Shown piece after piece: positions 33,801 through 45,111 of a DNA stretch of 64,000 nt (its first letter is position 1; each line of letters begins with the position of its first letter). The translations under genes were made by a program, and so were the position numbers. Source of the stretch: Leptodontidium sp. MPI-SDFR-AT-0119 (lineage: Eukaryota; Ascomycota; Leotiomycetes; Helotiales; Leptodontidiaceae); contig JAHLEZ010000040.1 of assembly GCA_020726505.1 (NCBI GenBank), positions 124,001 to 188,000 of the forward strand. The letters run 5' to 3'. The notes beneath the pieces were generated by a model, which was not told the origin of the DNA, ran no database searches, and was given only the letters and a program-made list of their open reading frames with translations.

Positions 33801-36800
33801 TGAATGTTAGTAAGTATTCTGGAATCTTTGGAGGAGTTCCTTACACTTTTTGACAAGCCATCCCCGCCAGGCAGTCTTTGGTCATTGTCCAGAATCCAGC
33901 ATTCGATGCCCGATTGAAATCTAGTCAAGACAGGGAACAGCAGTGCGGTTGGACATCTGCCCAATAATCCCGTAAATGCAGGGATAACATCGGAGTACTC
34001 TCGTAAATTGTCCTTAGTGAACGACTCGTATGTCGTTGTGAGAGTCGTACTGGCGTACTGGTAGAGATGAACATATGGGTCGTAAGATGCCAATTTTAGA
34101 TTGGGATTTCCACTTCCTCGAAGTTTCCTGTGCGCCGAATCGAGTGCCTGACGGTCTTTGGGATAATTCGCCTTTCCGAGTATTAGACCGAGGTAGAAAA
34201 TTCCCTTGGAACTCAAGACAGCACTGGGTACTTGTGGGGTGAAGATCTTGCCGAGTGGTTCGATGACTCCGATTGCTCTGCCAGCATCGCCAGCGTCCAG
34301 GGTAGCTGAATTGACAATTGCTTCGAAAAGGTGTTTCCAGGCTGGAAGCGGACCTGTTGGAAATAGATTGATTCCAATCTCTAAGATCTTGATAAGATTG
34401 AGATATTTTGTGCCGAGCACTTCGTCTCCTTTGCTTTCGTTTCTGTCTCTTCTATCAACAGCTGTAGTGGCAAACTCAGCGAGTACCTGCCAAATAAGTC
34501 TCGATGGATCGTTGCTTTCAGATGGTAGAAGGTGGACGAGACTGTAAACGAGATCAAGTTGGGCTTTGCTGTTTCGAGCTGTGATAAAAGGAGTCAGAAC
34601 TCGATTAACCATCCCGAAGAATTGTTGGTCATATTCAAAGCCAGGCGAAGGAGTCGTCAAGAGTAGGATGAGATGATAGAGAGGGGATTTTGTCTCGAGG
34701 CGCACTTTCTGTGGTACCTGCGAAGGAGTAGCGACTGCAATAAAGTTGTTTTGAGCGATTCCGAGGAGCTTCTCCGTAAAGGGCGGCAATTGAAGACCAT
34801 CCGGAGATGCCGCTGTCAGTACAATGTTTTCGAAGCTCCTGGTGAAAGCGGTTGTTCTCTGTACCGTCGACATGGCGTTTGAAGGGGTCAGGCTGGCCAG
34901 CCTTTCTCCACCTGTGAGCCAGATCCTGTGCAGCATGCTGAACATCGATGCGATTGAGGACATGGTGCCAGCGTTGACTATGATCTCTCCAACAGCTGGA
35001 GATCCGATAGATGAAATGTACGTCCTCCAGAGTCTTGAGATTTCCGAATCGTCGCCGAGGTCCCAGAATAGCGCCTCCATGAGGGGATTTAGAACCTTGA
35101 ACATCCGAATGTGGTTCTTTCGCAGCCACTTGGGATCCAGCGCTGGTAATTCAGTTGGTACCATGGGTGTGTGTTGCAAGCTATCGATTGCTCGAGATTC
35201 ATACCATTTCCCAGGGGTTTTCGAGTCGAACAGAGATTGAAGAATGTTGCAGGCTTCAACTGCATCTTGTCTAGCAAGCTTGGGGTCATCCCGTCCCTTT
35301 GCCGAAGCCAAGCAGCTCTGGATAATGGGAATCACATATTCATCCCAGTAAATCTCAAGCTGCGCTGAGGTAGACTGTGGCCTGAGGGAGTAGTAAAGAA
35401 GGACATTGATGCTGCTAAGGCACGCTTTGCGGCCTGTCGATGATTTGCGCGACTTGAGCTGCGTAAAAAGAACCTTGGAAACAACGTCTCTGAATTTCGG
35501 GGCGGTGTTCTCATTGAGTTGCATGGTGAAGATCAGTCGATTCCAGGCAACGTTGGCTTCCATTTTTGTCGAGCTATCGCTCGAATTGAAACATAACTGT
35601 ATAACCTCGAGGAATTGGTTGAGAAACTTCCATTGTACCAGGGCTTGAGGATTGGATCGGAAGAACAAGATAATGACGCTCCAGATCCGAGGTACTGCGG
35701 TACTATCAGATTCCTTCTTGTTCTTAACCATGGCCTTCAATCGATCAGCGTAGAAACCCGCGAAAGATCTCTCGTTGGTAACCAGCTTGAATAGATTCTG
35801 GACCGTTCGGGTTGCATTAACTTCTGCCCCAAGTGTAACGGCAGCTTCAAACCCAAATTCAATGGCCGCTGTCCGAATTTCATTCAAGCTGCTAAGCATA
35901 TCATTGAACATATCCGCGAACCAGATTGTGTTTGCCATCATATGCCCTTTCGAGGATCGGAGGAGTGTTCGGAGTATGTTGATTCGAGATCTGGCGATAC
36001 TCTTGCCTTTGATGTGGTCTTCAATGCCGTGCAATGCGTGAACCAATCTGCCAACCCGCTCTTGTGACATGACTTTCGCGGAGAAGTTCTGTTGAGCCAT
36101 GATGAACATGAGGTGTTTGATAATCTCCTTGGACGCAGAGGCATCTTCGAATGACTTGATAGCATGTTCGACAACCTGGACAGGAAAATCGGTAGGAAAC
36201 ATCTCCGTGATAGTTGGTTTCTGCAGGAAACTCGAGAGCAGAACCAGAGCATTGACGACCAGTCCAGTATCCGCCTTGCCATTCTCCAACTTCTCCGACA
36301 TATCCTGGGCGATGAATTGACAGAGCAGCCCCATTTTGCTCTTCAAAACCTTCAAGTCTGGTACGTTGTCTGACGCCTTCAACAAGCCCGAGAACATCAA
36401 GTATGCATCCATCTTTGAGCTCCTGTCCTTTCCTGCCAGCTGTTGTACGATCGAGTCGAGCATCGTGGCGAAGGTTGCGTGGTGATGAGGAGGGAGGAGT
36501 TTCGTACTGATGCCGTTGATGTGGTCTTGTTCATTGCCTCCATTAGAAGATATCTTGAGAATCGATTTCGAGGGTTTTCTTTCGGAGGAGGGGGCAAGTG
36601 GTTGGACAGTACGTCTGATATTCTGCCCGTCGAATGAAGCCGTAGGAGGTTCGTTGTACTCTGTCGACTCTGACCATCCAACCTTCTTCTTCCCAGCTCC
36701 TGACCCTGGTGTCTGGACTGAGGACTCGACTGCGGATGTGCTGGTAGCCGGTGCAGATACCCGTCTGTAGTTTGGGTCTGCCTTGAGGAATCGAGTTAGA

Positions 36801-36949
36801 TCCCCCAGCAGATTTGGCTTTGACTCGTGAACCTTTCCCAGCTTCAACTCGTTATGACTTGAATCTCGCGGAGGAGTAGGTGGTCTGGCTTGGACCGTTG
36901 GTGTTGTTGGTGTTGGGGGTGGATTCGAGGCAGCCGCCGACTTTACCAT
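30801..36949 (-). CDS. RIF1: Telomere/replication-timing factor Rif1
   Basis: Exons 33845-36949 and 30801-33797 (intron 33798-33844) give about 2033 residues; a further 48-nt in-frame intron at 31571-31618 is likely (GTAAGT donor, TAG acceptor), leaving about 2017. Residues ~140-1050 form the all-helical HEAT-like Rif1 N-terminal domain. The leader carries two protein phosphatase 1 docking motifs, KVGW (RVxF type, ~89-92) and SILK (~129-132), as expected for Rif1, which brings PP1 to counter DDK phosphorylation at replication origins. The second half is long, acidic and disordered, with many Ser/Thr-Pro and Ser-Gln sites, an AT-hook-like KKKPRGRPPK, and a final helical segment (EISALSRQEVHEFEDIF). 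Nuclear protein. Confidence 0.88.
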
Positions 36950-37761
36950 GGCTGCTGCGAGCTCTGTGGCTGTTCCCCCGTCTTGTAATCCTCATCGAGA
37001 GTCTCCTTGTGGACTCGTCACTCCATCTGCCAAAGTATATCCTCACTTTCGATGTTTCTGTCGAGAAGGAGGTCGAGGGGAGGAGGTGGAAGTGGTAGTG
37101 GTAGTGATAGTTAGTCGTGTAGCTCGGGTGAGGATCTGAGGATCTTTGAGGATCTTCGAGGAGAGTGAGGTAGAATCGCGTGCACCAGTCAGAAAACGCG
37201 ATGGGACCAGGGCGCGTAGGGCGCGTTGATTGGCTGTCAAAACACTTTAGCTTCACCGCCTTCGCTAGCTTATATAATGTCTGGTCCATCTTCCCTTGAC
37301 GTCGTCGCAACTTTTCAATATGAAGATATACTTTTCTTGTACCGTGTAGAAGTTTGCTTGCAAATTTGGAGGAAGTTCTCTACATATTCCTATTGCATCA
37401 GTTGCCATTGGGGATTTATATCGAAACCCTGCATGTGTTTCTCTCGTTCCTCCAAGAAATGGCATGGTATCGCCTCAACAACAAATTCTGGGTATCTAAA
37501 TGCAAAGAAGACTGTAAAATCTATTTCTAGACTTCCCAAAGATGTCTATAATCAATTACACCTATCAAAGTATAGGAATATTTTGTAACTTTCCAATTAC
37601 ATGCGAATGAGCCCCTTGACAGACGTGCTGCGATATCCTACATTTTCTTTATTTTGCTCGTCTCCTTTATCCTAGAGAGTCTCAAGTCTATCGAAAGTTG
37701 CCAATCTCAGTCTCGAGAACATTTGCATTCGGAATAGGTCCCCACGGCTATCATTTCCGTC
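36950..37761. other. Rif1 promoter and 3' side of the PHS1 gene
   Basis: No gene is supported. Short open frames here have no recognisable features. Confidence 0.5.
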
Positions 37762-38572
37762 TCATGACTTCTTCATGCCGGGCTTGAGAACCCGTTTCCT
37801 CTGTACCAACATATGCGTATACAGGATATACCCCACTAGATTCATCAGTACAAGAAATCAAGACCAGCAATCAGTTCAGAAATAGCTTACGTGGTAAATA
37901 GCTCATCAATCCTCCAAGCAAATACGTTCTATAAAGCCTCCCAATATCCTCAGCTTCAGTAAGACACACATAAACCAACCAAGCCTCACTCAAAAATCCA
38001 GGCGGATACAACACAACAAACGCACTGTATCTACAGAATCATCAGTCATTGATCTCCTAGAAATTCAATTAAAATGAAAGGAATGATTCATCAAGTTACC
38101 TCAACCATTTCATCCACCCAGGCGCTTCCCCTCTCACAATCTGCACTACGAAGAACCCATACCGAATCATCTCACTCACTCCCCATGCTAACACACACCC
38201 CACGAACCCCCAAATGCCTCCCTTCTGTACATTCGCGACTAGATGGGGGAATCTCCGCATCACAGTCCATACCACGAGGTTCTTCCCGCCGACTTGAATG
38301 GCAGTCGTCACGGGTGAAGCGCGCACGAGACCGCACGCTGCATGGAGGACTTCCAGAACGGCGAGAGATTGAGTTATCGTGAGTGTTGGGAGAAGATTGT
38401 GGTATATGGATAGAAGTTTGGCATTTGAATTAGTTCCCGAAGAGTTGTCCGAGTGTAAAAAAGACGAGAAGATAGAGGAGCATGCCTTGAAAGATAAATA
38501 GAGCCAGAGGAGGTATGATACACTATTATATGCCAGGAGATATAAATTCTTCGGCGACATTTTGAAGGCCAT
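37762..38572 (-). CDS. PHS1: Very-long-chain 3-hydroxyacyl-CoA dehydratase (PHS1/PTPLA family)
   Basis: Exons 38100-38572, 37891-38030 and 37762-37835 give 228 residues from the ATG at 38572. The protein is multi-pass and carries family segments TQSLAVLEVLHAACGLV, PVTTAIQVGGKNLVVW, WGVSEMIRYGFF (with the conserved catalytic-region Tyr) and WLRYSAFVVLYPPGFLSEAWL. It performs the dehydration step of the very-long-chain fatty acid elongation cycle in the ER membrane, supplying sphingolipid acyl chains. The C-terminus ends in a basic Lys-rich tail consistent with ER location. The open frame extends upstream of the ATG without another Met. Confidence 0.88.
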
Positions 38573-39099
38573 TGGGTGTGAGGACACAAGCAGTTTTGGT
38601 TGTTGAAAGAGATGTGATGCCTTTGAGGGCGGTTCAAGTTCTAAATTGAAGTTCGCAAGATATCCACTTTTCAAGTCAGCTGATTCAGTCACTAACGTGA
38701 CAGGTTCCTGCAGCGGAGACTATCTGTTCCTGCTAGGTACCTAGGGTTTGGTCTTGTCAAAAGAAATGTGTAGGAGGATGTGCTTAAGATTCGGAGGATT
38801 ATACCTGACGAGGAAGAAGTTCGGTCGATCTGTGATCTATTTGTTGTTGACAATTGCTACAGACTTCTCGTCCCCTGATATGCGTAGATCAATGCCATTT
38901 CACAACGCAGAAAGAAGCGAGATTGCACTGTCAAAGGTGTCAATAAGAACCATCCATACATTTTATATTACAGAAATGCTGCTTGTAATTTAATGCAATT
39001 GGTAAATCTGCCGATTTTTTGACCCGAAGGCTTGTTGACATTCTTCTACTCGGCTCGCCTGAATCTCCCCCTCCCAGCAAAGTCCTAAACTCCATCCTC
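38573..39099. other. Intergenic region
   Basis: No gene seen. It contains the PHS1 promoter and the NLP gene's 3' flank. Confidence 0.5.
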
Positions 39100-39864
39100 T
39101 CAGAACGTAGCTTTCGCAATATTCCCAGCAAAAGTAGAATCCTTAAACGGCACAGTCGCACTCTTAAAATCCGTCGTCTGCAACGCATTCTTCGCCGCAT
39201 CCGGCAACGACTCCCACGCCATCAAAGGCTGTTGGCCACCCTTCTCAGCCCCAAGCCACATCTGATGATTCACCGGCCAGATGCTAAAGTACGAGACGAG
39301 CGGCCCCGTCCCAGAAAGTAGGAACAACTTGCTGCAATTCCAATCCCCATGAGCTGAGGGACACACGGCCAGGATGTTCGAGGCGCTAGTGGAAGTGTTG
39401 CTAGCGAGCCAGACAATGACACCTTCCCATTCGTGGCGATGACCAAGTCCTTTCGAGGGAGAGTCTTTGGGCATGTACCAGGAGTACATTATTGCGTAGC
39501 GGCCGTTTGCTCCATCAAAACCACGGGCGTAGATTTGGCCCAGATTATTTTTGCAGCCGCTGTTTTGGGATCCGGTCAGTGGGAGACCCTCACTGGATTT
39601 GTCAGTGAGAAGCATCAAAAGTGAGGAAAGGAGGTTGTACTTGGTGTTACCGTCGACGTCAACAGCAGGGTAGGGAACACAGCCGTTCAGCACTTCGAGG
39701 TATGGCTGGTAGGCTTGATACAGTTGTCCGGTGATGTTGTCTGGAACTGTTTCTGGAAGTCCTACGATTGTGCTTGTGGGACGAGTTCCACGACGTGATA
39801 AAGGGTTGCCATTAACTGCTGTGATAGCAAGGAATATATACACAACACTCCTAAGGAAAGCCAT
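39100..39864 (-). CDS. NPP1/NLP necrosis- and ethylene-inducing protein
   Basis: Exons 39641-39864 and 39100-39592 (intron 39593-39640, 48 nt, no stop) give 238 residues from the ATG at 39864. A signal peptide (LRSVVYIFLAITAVNG) precedes the mature protein. The NLP core is clear: NGCVPYPAVD and NSGC supply the two conserved cysteines of type 1 NLPs, YSWYMPKD the beta-sheet strand, and GHRHEWE the signature heptapeptide that binds the metal ion. The usual signature is GHRHDWE, so Asp is replaced by Glu. NLPs are secreted; cytolytic members act on sphingolipids of dicot plant membranes, but many fungal members are non-cytotoxic. Whether this one is active cannot be told from sequence. Confidence 0.92.
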   Translation of the reverse strand: MAFLRSVVYIFLAITAVNGNPLSRRGTRPTSTIVGLPETVPDNITGQLYQAYQPYLEVLNGCVPYPAVDVDGNTKYNLLSSLLMLLTDKSSEGLPLTGSQNSGCKNNLGQIYARGFDGANGRYAIMYSWYMPKDSPSKGLGHRHEWEGVIVWLASNTSTSASNILAVCPSAHGDWNCSKLFLLSGTGPLVSYFSIWPVNHQMWLGAEKGGQQPLMAWESLPDAAKNALQTTDFKSATVPFKDSTFAGNIAKATF

Positions 39865-40636
39865 TGTGAGAATGAATGCAAAGGGGAGTAGACAGCCTAG
39901 GAGCAGGTCATCGAAGACTTTTTGTACTTACGGTTACATTTATACCAGCAATTTTAGACTGACGAATGGCACCGAATGACAGACAACTCGGTGCAACATG
40001 ATATTGCTCCTTTAAGAGACGTCTCAATTGAGCCAGTGAGGAACACCACGTTCTTCTTGAACCAAAGACGGTTCGGAGTTGTCGTCCTAAAAGAGCAGGA
40101 TATAATCCTTTCATGCCAGGGGATTCAGTAGCGGGGACGCCGACACCAACAGATGCGGGGTGTTGAAGCACCACTAAGCCTCTAATCTCACCTCGATCAT
40201 GGCATATTCAGGGGTACACCATCGAGTCTGTACTACCACGATATCTCTGGCAACAGTTCGGTAACTTCAGATTAAAAAACATGTGGAAACCAGCTCCGAA
40301 GCCCTCGTGGGCAGTGATTGGCTCTCGGCTGTTGAAATTTGGTGGCGAATTTCTGCAAGCTGAATAACGCATCACTCCTTGATAGGTTGATTATGTATGC
40401 ACTTACGCGCCCATCTTCTTGAGCGGGTTCGCCTGCAATTTTGCATCGTGAGAGCGATGGAATTTGATCAGGGGCAGATTTTAGAGCCAGGAGTATGTTA
40501 CCGCTAAGACCCGGGAGATTTCTGATACCAGTTCACCACTACACTTCAAAAGATACCAACAAACTGTGATTGAATCGATATTCAATCAAGTTTATGAGAG
40601 TTGAGGACGACTGAAGTCAATCATATCATCTCCTTA
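39865..40636. other. Intergenic region
   Basis: Promoter side of the NLP gene. No gene or repeat was recognised. Confidence 0.5.
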
Positions 40637-42026
40637 TCACAAAATTCGAAATATAACAATCCCAGCACGATCCAAATCAACATCCTTCGTCACAGCCTTA
40701 CTCTCACCACTCTGCACAGCCGCTGCAACAACCAACTCAACTGCATCACGGACAGCTTTCTTCCTCTCCTCATCACCATCTCCAATAGTAACACGATCCC
40801 AATCAACGCATAGGGAGAGATACTCAAAAATAATCCGCACAACTCCCTCGTATTTATCTTCTTTCGCTTGGAGTTGTCTGAGTGTGAGCGTGTTCCACGC
40901 GACCAATGGCGCTCCGGCGAGAGCAGGTAACACGATTGTCGGGGCTCCATTCAAAAGAGTGTACTTGAGCACTGATTCAGATGGTCGGGCGGAAGATGTC
41001 CACATCCCCAAACGGTGTGGTTTCAACCCCAGAAGAACAACAGCCAGTCGACGAGGTGGAGGCACCATTTCCTGAAGAACTGGAGGTGGAGATTCAGGCC
41101 CAGAGGCTGGTAAATCAACAGCAGGCTTCGTATGATGCATCAGACTCGTGAGTTTTTCGTTCATCTTTGAGACCTGAAGTTTTGTTTTCGAGGTCATCGA
41201 AACCGTCGGAGTGAGCTCGACTTCTTCAACATCAGGCGTCTCGCAAAGATGAAGTACCGTCGCACTCTGCGCAACAAGTGTTTCTCCAATCCGATAATCT
41301 CCTGACAAGAACGGACCATGACAAAATACCACATCTGGTTTCATCGTCCTTGGAATTACAGGTCTTCTCGCACTCGCAAATAAATAAGGACTAAACCATC
41401 CTTTCTCCACAGCGAGGTAATCACCAACACTTGCAAACAGACTCGGGTCAGCATGTGTCGAGCTTCTGAAGAACCCGAGGTTTGCATCCTCGACTGTATG
41501 CCTATACTTCAACGTGATTGTCAAAGTCTTAACACCCGATGTCGAGAGATTCGCTTCGTGTACTGGGATTATTTTGTTCAATGGCTTGTCGATAAACACT
41601 TCGTTGCCCGCCTGGACAGCAGCTGCGAATCCAGCATGTAGACCCAGTTCAACGAGGATCGTATCACCGAATGAATCCATTGCCATATCTGAGATGGGCC
41701 CCATTGCTGGAGCAGCGATCATTGCTGTTCCTCCTGTTGCGGCGACGACTGTATGCACAGCTAGATCGCGGAACCGAATGCACGGGAGGAGGAGGGGCGA
41801 GGAATCACCCCACGGCGAGAGACAGATGACTGAAGTGCCCGTTGCTCGTAGAGACTCGTATGTTGAGACGACAATTCGTCCGGTCATTGACTGTGATGTG
41901 TTAGTGACTTGTCTTGTGAGAGGGAAGTTTGTTTACCCCGGCGAGTTTTCTCACAATCCAGGCTGCTTCTTTCTGATCTTCTTTCTGGACTGATGACGGG
42001 TCGATGGGTCCTAATGCAGACATCAT
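40637..42026 (-). CDS. Uncharacterised 447-residue protein
   Basis: Exons 41937-42026 and 40637-41890 (intron 41891-41936, 46 nt) read in frame from an ATG at 42026. The protein has no signal peptide; a hydrophobic small-residue stretch occurs at TVVAATGGTAMIAAPAMGP. Other notable segments are CHGPFLSGDYRIGETL and PALAGAPLVAWNTLTLRQ. A Pro-rich stretch with SPPPVLQEMVPPPRR splits the two halves. I do not recognise the family. The length of the open frame and the clean splice make it a real gene. Confidence 0.6.
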
Positions 42027-42975
42027 CACAACTCTTGGTAGACTTTAGGTAAATGGTATCAAATTTCAATGTGAGAATAGTTTCAATATTAAAGAATTCT
42101 TGGAGGTTAAAGGTCGAAGAATGTTTTGCAAGGATTATGCCAAGGCAGAGACATCTGAAAGTGACTTGTTATGTAATCAACGCCACCAGATTCTCCCTTC
42201 AATCTCATATCCCTTGATTCATCTCAGGATATAAATCCATCTAGCGTTTGAATCTCGATATTCCAGGCCTGGTCTCATGCTTGGACGGCACCAGAGATAC
42301 ACTTTCGAGCCAGCTGCACTTCTCTTCCATCAGGTTTACGGATTTGAAGAAACAGAGAGGTTTAATAACAGAGACAACGAATATGTTTGACCACTGCGGT
42401 AGTCTCTGAACTCAAGTAAATCGCAGTTCCCATCATCTGACCTGTGAGCACATTTGGTAGCTGTTCCAGATTATATTTCGTATTAGACAATATATGTATA
42501 TCTTCGCTTTTCTTCATCAGGATTCTAAAGTCTCCTCAAATATAAGCAAGATGAAAACACTTATCGATAGTTGTCCTTGCAGGTTGTCATGAAGAAAACG
42601 ACCATCTCGTCCGACTTTTGACTAGGTTTTCCCACCCAAGACTCCTCTCGTCGATTAAATGAGGGAAATAACCGCCCAGAAAATGTCCAAAATTTTGAAG
42701 AAGTTTAAGGAATTCGACTCATCTTCCCCCAATTATTTTATTTCAGATCTTCGGTACCTGCGTCCGTCCTAACATCAGCCTATTACCCCACATCCCATCT
42801 CTTCTTGCCTGTATCCCCCTCATCAAGCGAGATCTCCAAACAGCCGACCAGAAAACAATTTATTACTTCACCCACCCCGTCGGAAGACACATTGATCAAT
42901 CACCATACCTCACCATGTATAAAAGATGCACCTCCCAGCATACTTGGCGCACGTTGCACAAACCTCTCATCCAAA
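42027..42975. other. Divergent promoter region
   Basis: About 950 bp between the divergent orphan gene and the SGNH esterase gene. Nothing else was recognised. Confidence 0.5.
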
Positions 42976-44409
42976 ATGTTGTCCAGATACACCTTGTTGA
43001 CCGTCCTGCTGTGGTTCGGATCCAGCACAGCGTTCCCACATTTAGAAACCCGCCAGGCAAACACAACTGGGTATCACTGGGTCGATACATGGACATCAAT
43101 GCCCCAGCTCGTCGAACCCGATAATATTCCTCCAGCTCCATTCGTACGTCCCCTCTCCCCACCTAGCAAAGTGGCACAAACCTGACAAAACCCAGCGCGG
43201 GAGCTCCATCCTCGCAGATGCAACTCTCCGCCAAACCTTCCACATCACCCTCTCAGCCTCGAGAATTCGCATCCAAATATCCAATACATTCGGAACCTCC
43301 GACCTCCCCATAACAGCGGCCTCGCTTGCCTTCCCAGTCGGTGGGAAAGCTGGCGTGAAAGATATCCAACCCTCACCTATCGCGGGCCTCACATTCGGCG
43401 GTTCATCTTCAGCCGTTATTCCTCGAGGAAAGACCGTATATACCGACCCTGTGGATTTTCCTGTCAAGGCTCAGAGTATGGTGACGCTTAGTATGTATCT
43501 AGCGAAGGGGCAGGCGGGGAGTAGTATAACTGGCCATCCTGGAAGTCGAACGACGAGTTGGATGCAGACTGGGAATAAAGTGAATGCAACGATTATCACC
43601 GGAACGAGTACAAAACATTGGTGCGCTGCCCTCCTCGGGATAAGTGGAGGAAAAAACTGAACAGACAGGTACTTTGCAACCGTAATCGAAGCATGGGCGC
43701 CTAAAAATGCGAGCGCTTTCATCATCCTAGGAGACAGTATAACAGATGGTCGAGGTAGCGATGACGACATGAATAACCGGTATATCTCCATTCCCTCACC
43801 AAATCCTCCCATCTAATCCTCTCCCCTCTCAGCTGGCCAGACCTCCTTCTCTCTAAAATGGTCAAATCAAACATCTCCCACATCTCAGTAAACAATCAAG
43901 CCGCAGGCGGAAACCGAGTCCTAGCAGACGGTCTTGGACCCTCGCTCATTTCTCGCTACACCCGCGATGCGATCAATCAATCAGGAGTGAAATACGTCCT
44001 CCTCTTCATAGGCGTCAACGACATCGGCAGTCCCTCAACCGATTCCGGCACACAAACCCAGATATCCAACTCCCTGATCTCAGCATTCAAAAGCATCATC
44101 GCGGACTGCAAGAAGAATAAATTGGCTATCTACGGTGCGACTATCACCCCCTTTGGAGGGAGTGGACAGAGTTACTCGAATCCTGAGAGGGAGAAGAGTC
44201 GGAAGAAGGTTAATGAGTGGATTCTGAGCAAGGAGGCGGGCTTTGATGCCGTGGTGGATTTTGCGAAGATTGTGGCGGATCCGGCCAATGTGAGTCAGTT
44301 GAAGAATGCTTATGATGGAGGAGACCATTTGCATCCCAATGGTGCTGGGTATCAGGCCATGGCTGATGGGTTTCCGATTGAGATTTTTAAGAAATTTGAC
44401 GGTGTTTGA
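42976..44409 (+). CDS. Secreted SGNH/GDSL-type esterase
   Basis: Exons 42976-43143, 43196-43620, 43669-43779 and 43833-44409 give 426 residues in frame. The leader MLSRYTLLTVLLWFGSSTA is a signal peptide. An N-terminal beta-rich domain (~40-210, with LRQTFHITLSASRIRIQISNT cut here by family likeness only in part) precedes the SGNH hydrolase fold. Block I is ILGDSITDG with the nucleophile Ser, block III is GVNDIG with the oxyanion Asn, and block V is GDHLHPNGAGY with the Asp and His of the triad. Members act on acyl or acetyl esters of plant and microbial polysaccharides or lipids; the substrate is unknown. An extracellular role fits the nearby NLP gene, but the two lie on opposite strands with another gene between them. 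Confidence 0.88.
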
Positions 44410-45111
44410 GGAAGGGGCAGGATGAGAAGTTGTTTGGGGGCATGGATTCAGAGGGGAGACTGTAGATATCTATGGCTGTGGGCGTATATACGTAGATTGA
44501 GCTGCCCTGTATTAGGAAAATTCAAAATTTTTGAATAACCAAAAGAACGAACTGTTCATCTCAAATTTTCGCCTTTGAAGAAATGGTTCCGGTGCACGTC
44601 ACCTCAAAGAATCGAACGCTTACAAGAGAGATAACTACAGCTGCCGAAGCCACTTGATTTTACAGTTTCATCTCCATTTCTCCACCAAAACATAAAGCGA
44701 AACATTCTAGAAATCTCGTCAGACTCAAGCGATGGAAGTCTTAAATCCTAGATCCACGCACCAAGCTGCTATTGGACAGAGACATCCGGTCTTTAATACG
44801 AGAGATGGTTAGATCGATGCAAGTACCCGTCTGTGCCGCATTCGCTTCAATCAAGCTTGACCTTAACATCAAACCTCTCCGTGAAATCCTCACCAGCAAC
44901 CTGACAGATGTGCATCTCTTCTTTACATTCTTGCCTCCTTCATTTTTGTGGAGAATTCCCCGTCAGATCTAGTATCTAGTCCTTCTATCGTATCTTCTCA
45001 CATGATTACAATAGCCATCTCTGCTTAGCATTGAAGGCCGCCCCTCCCGTCAGAACCTCTCCTCGCTTAACTCCATTATCTCCGACAACGATCAACAACA
45101 TCCCCAGCACC
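44410..45111. other. Intergenic region
   Basis: 3' flank of the esterase and promoter of the Zn2Cys6 gene. Nothing else seen. Confidence 0.5.

Noticed and set aside
33764..36949. Two separate genes instead of one for the Rif1 region
   Set aside because: A 47-nt intron (33798-33844) with good donor and acceptor joins the two long frames, and the short tail of the upstream frame after the donor has no family likeness.
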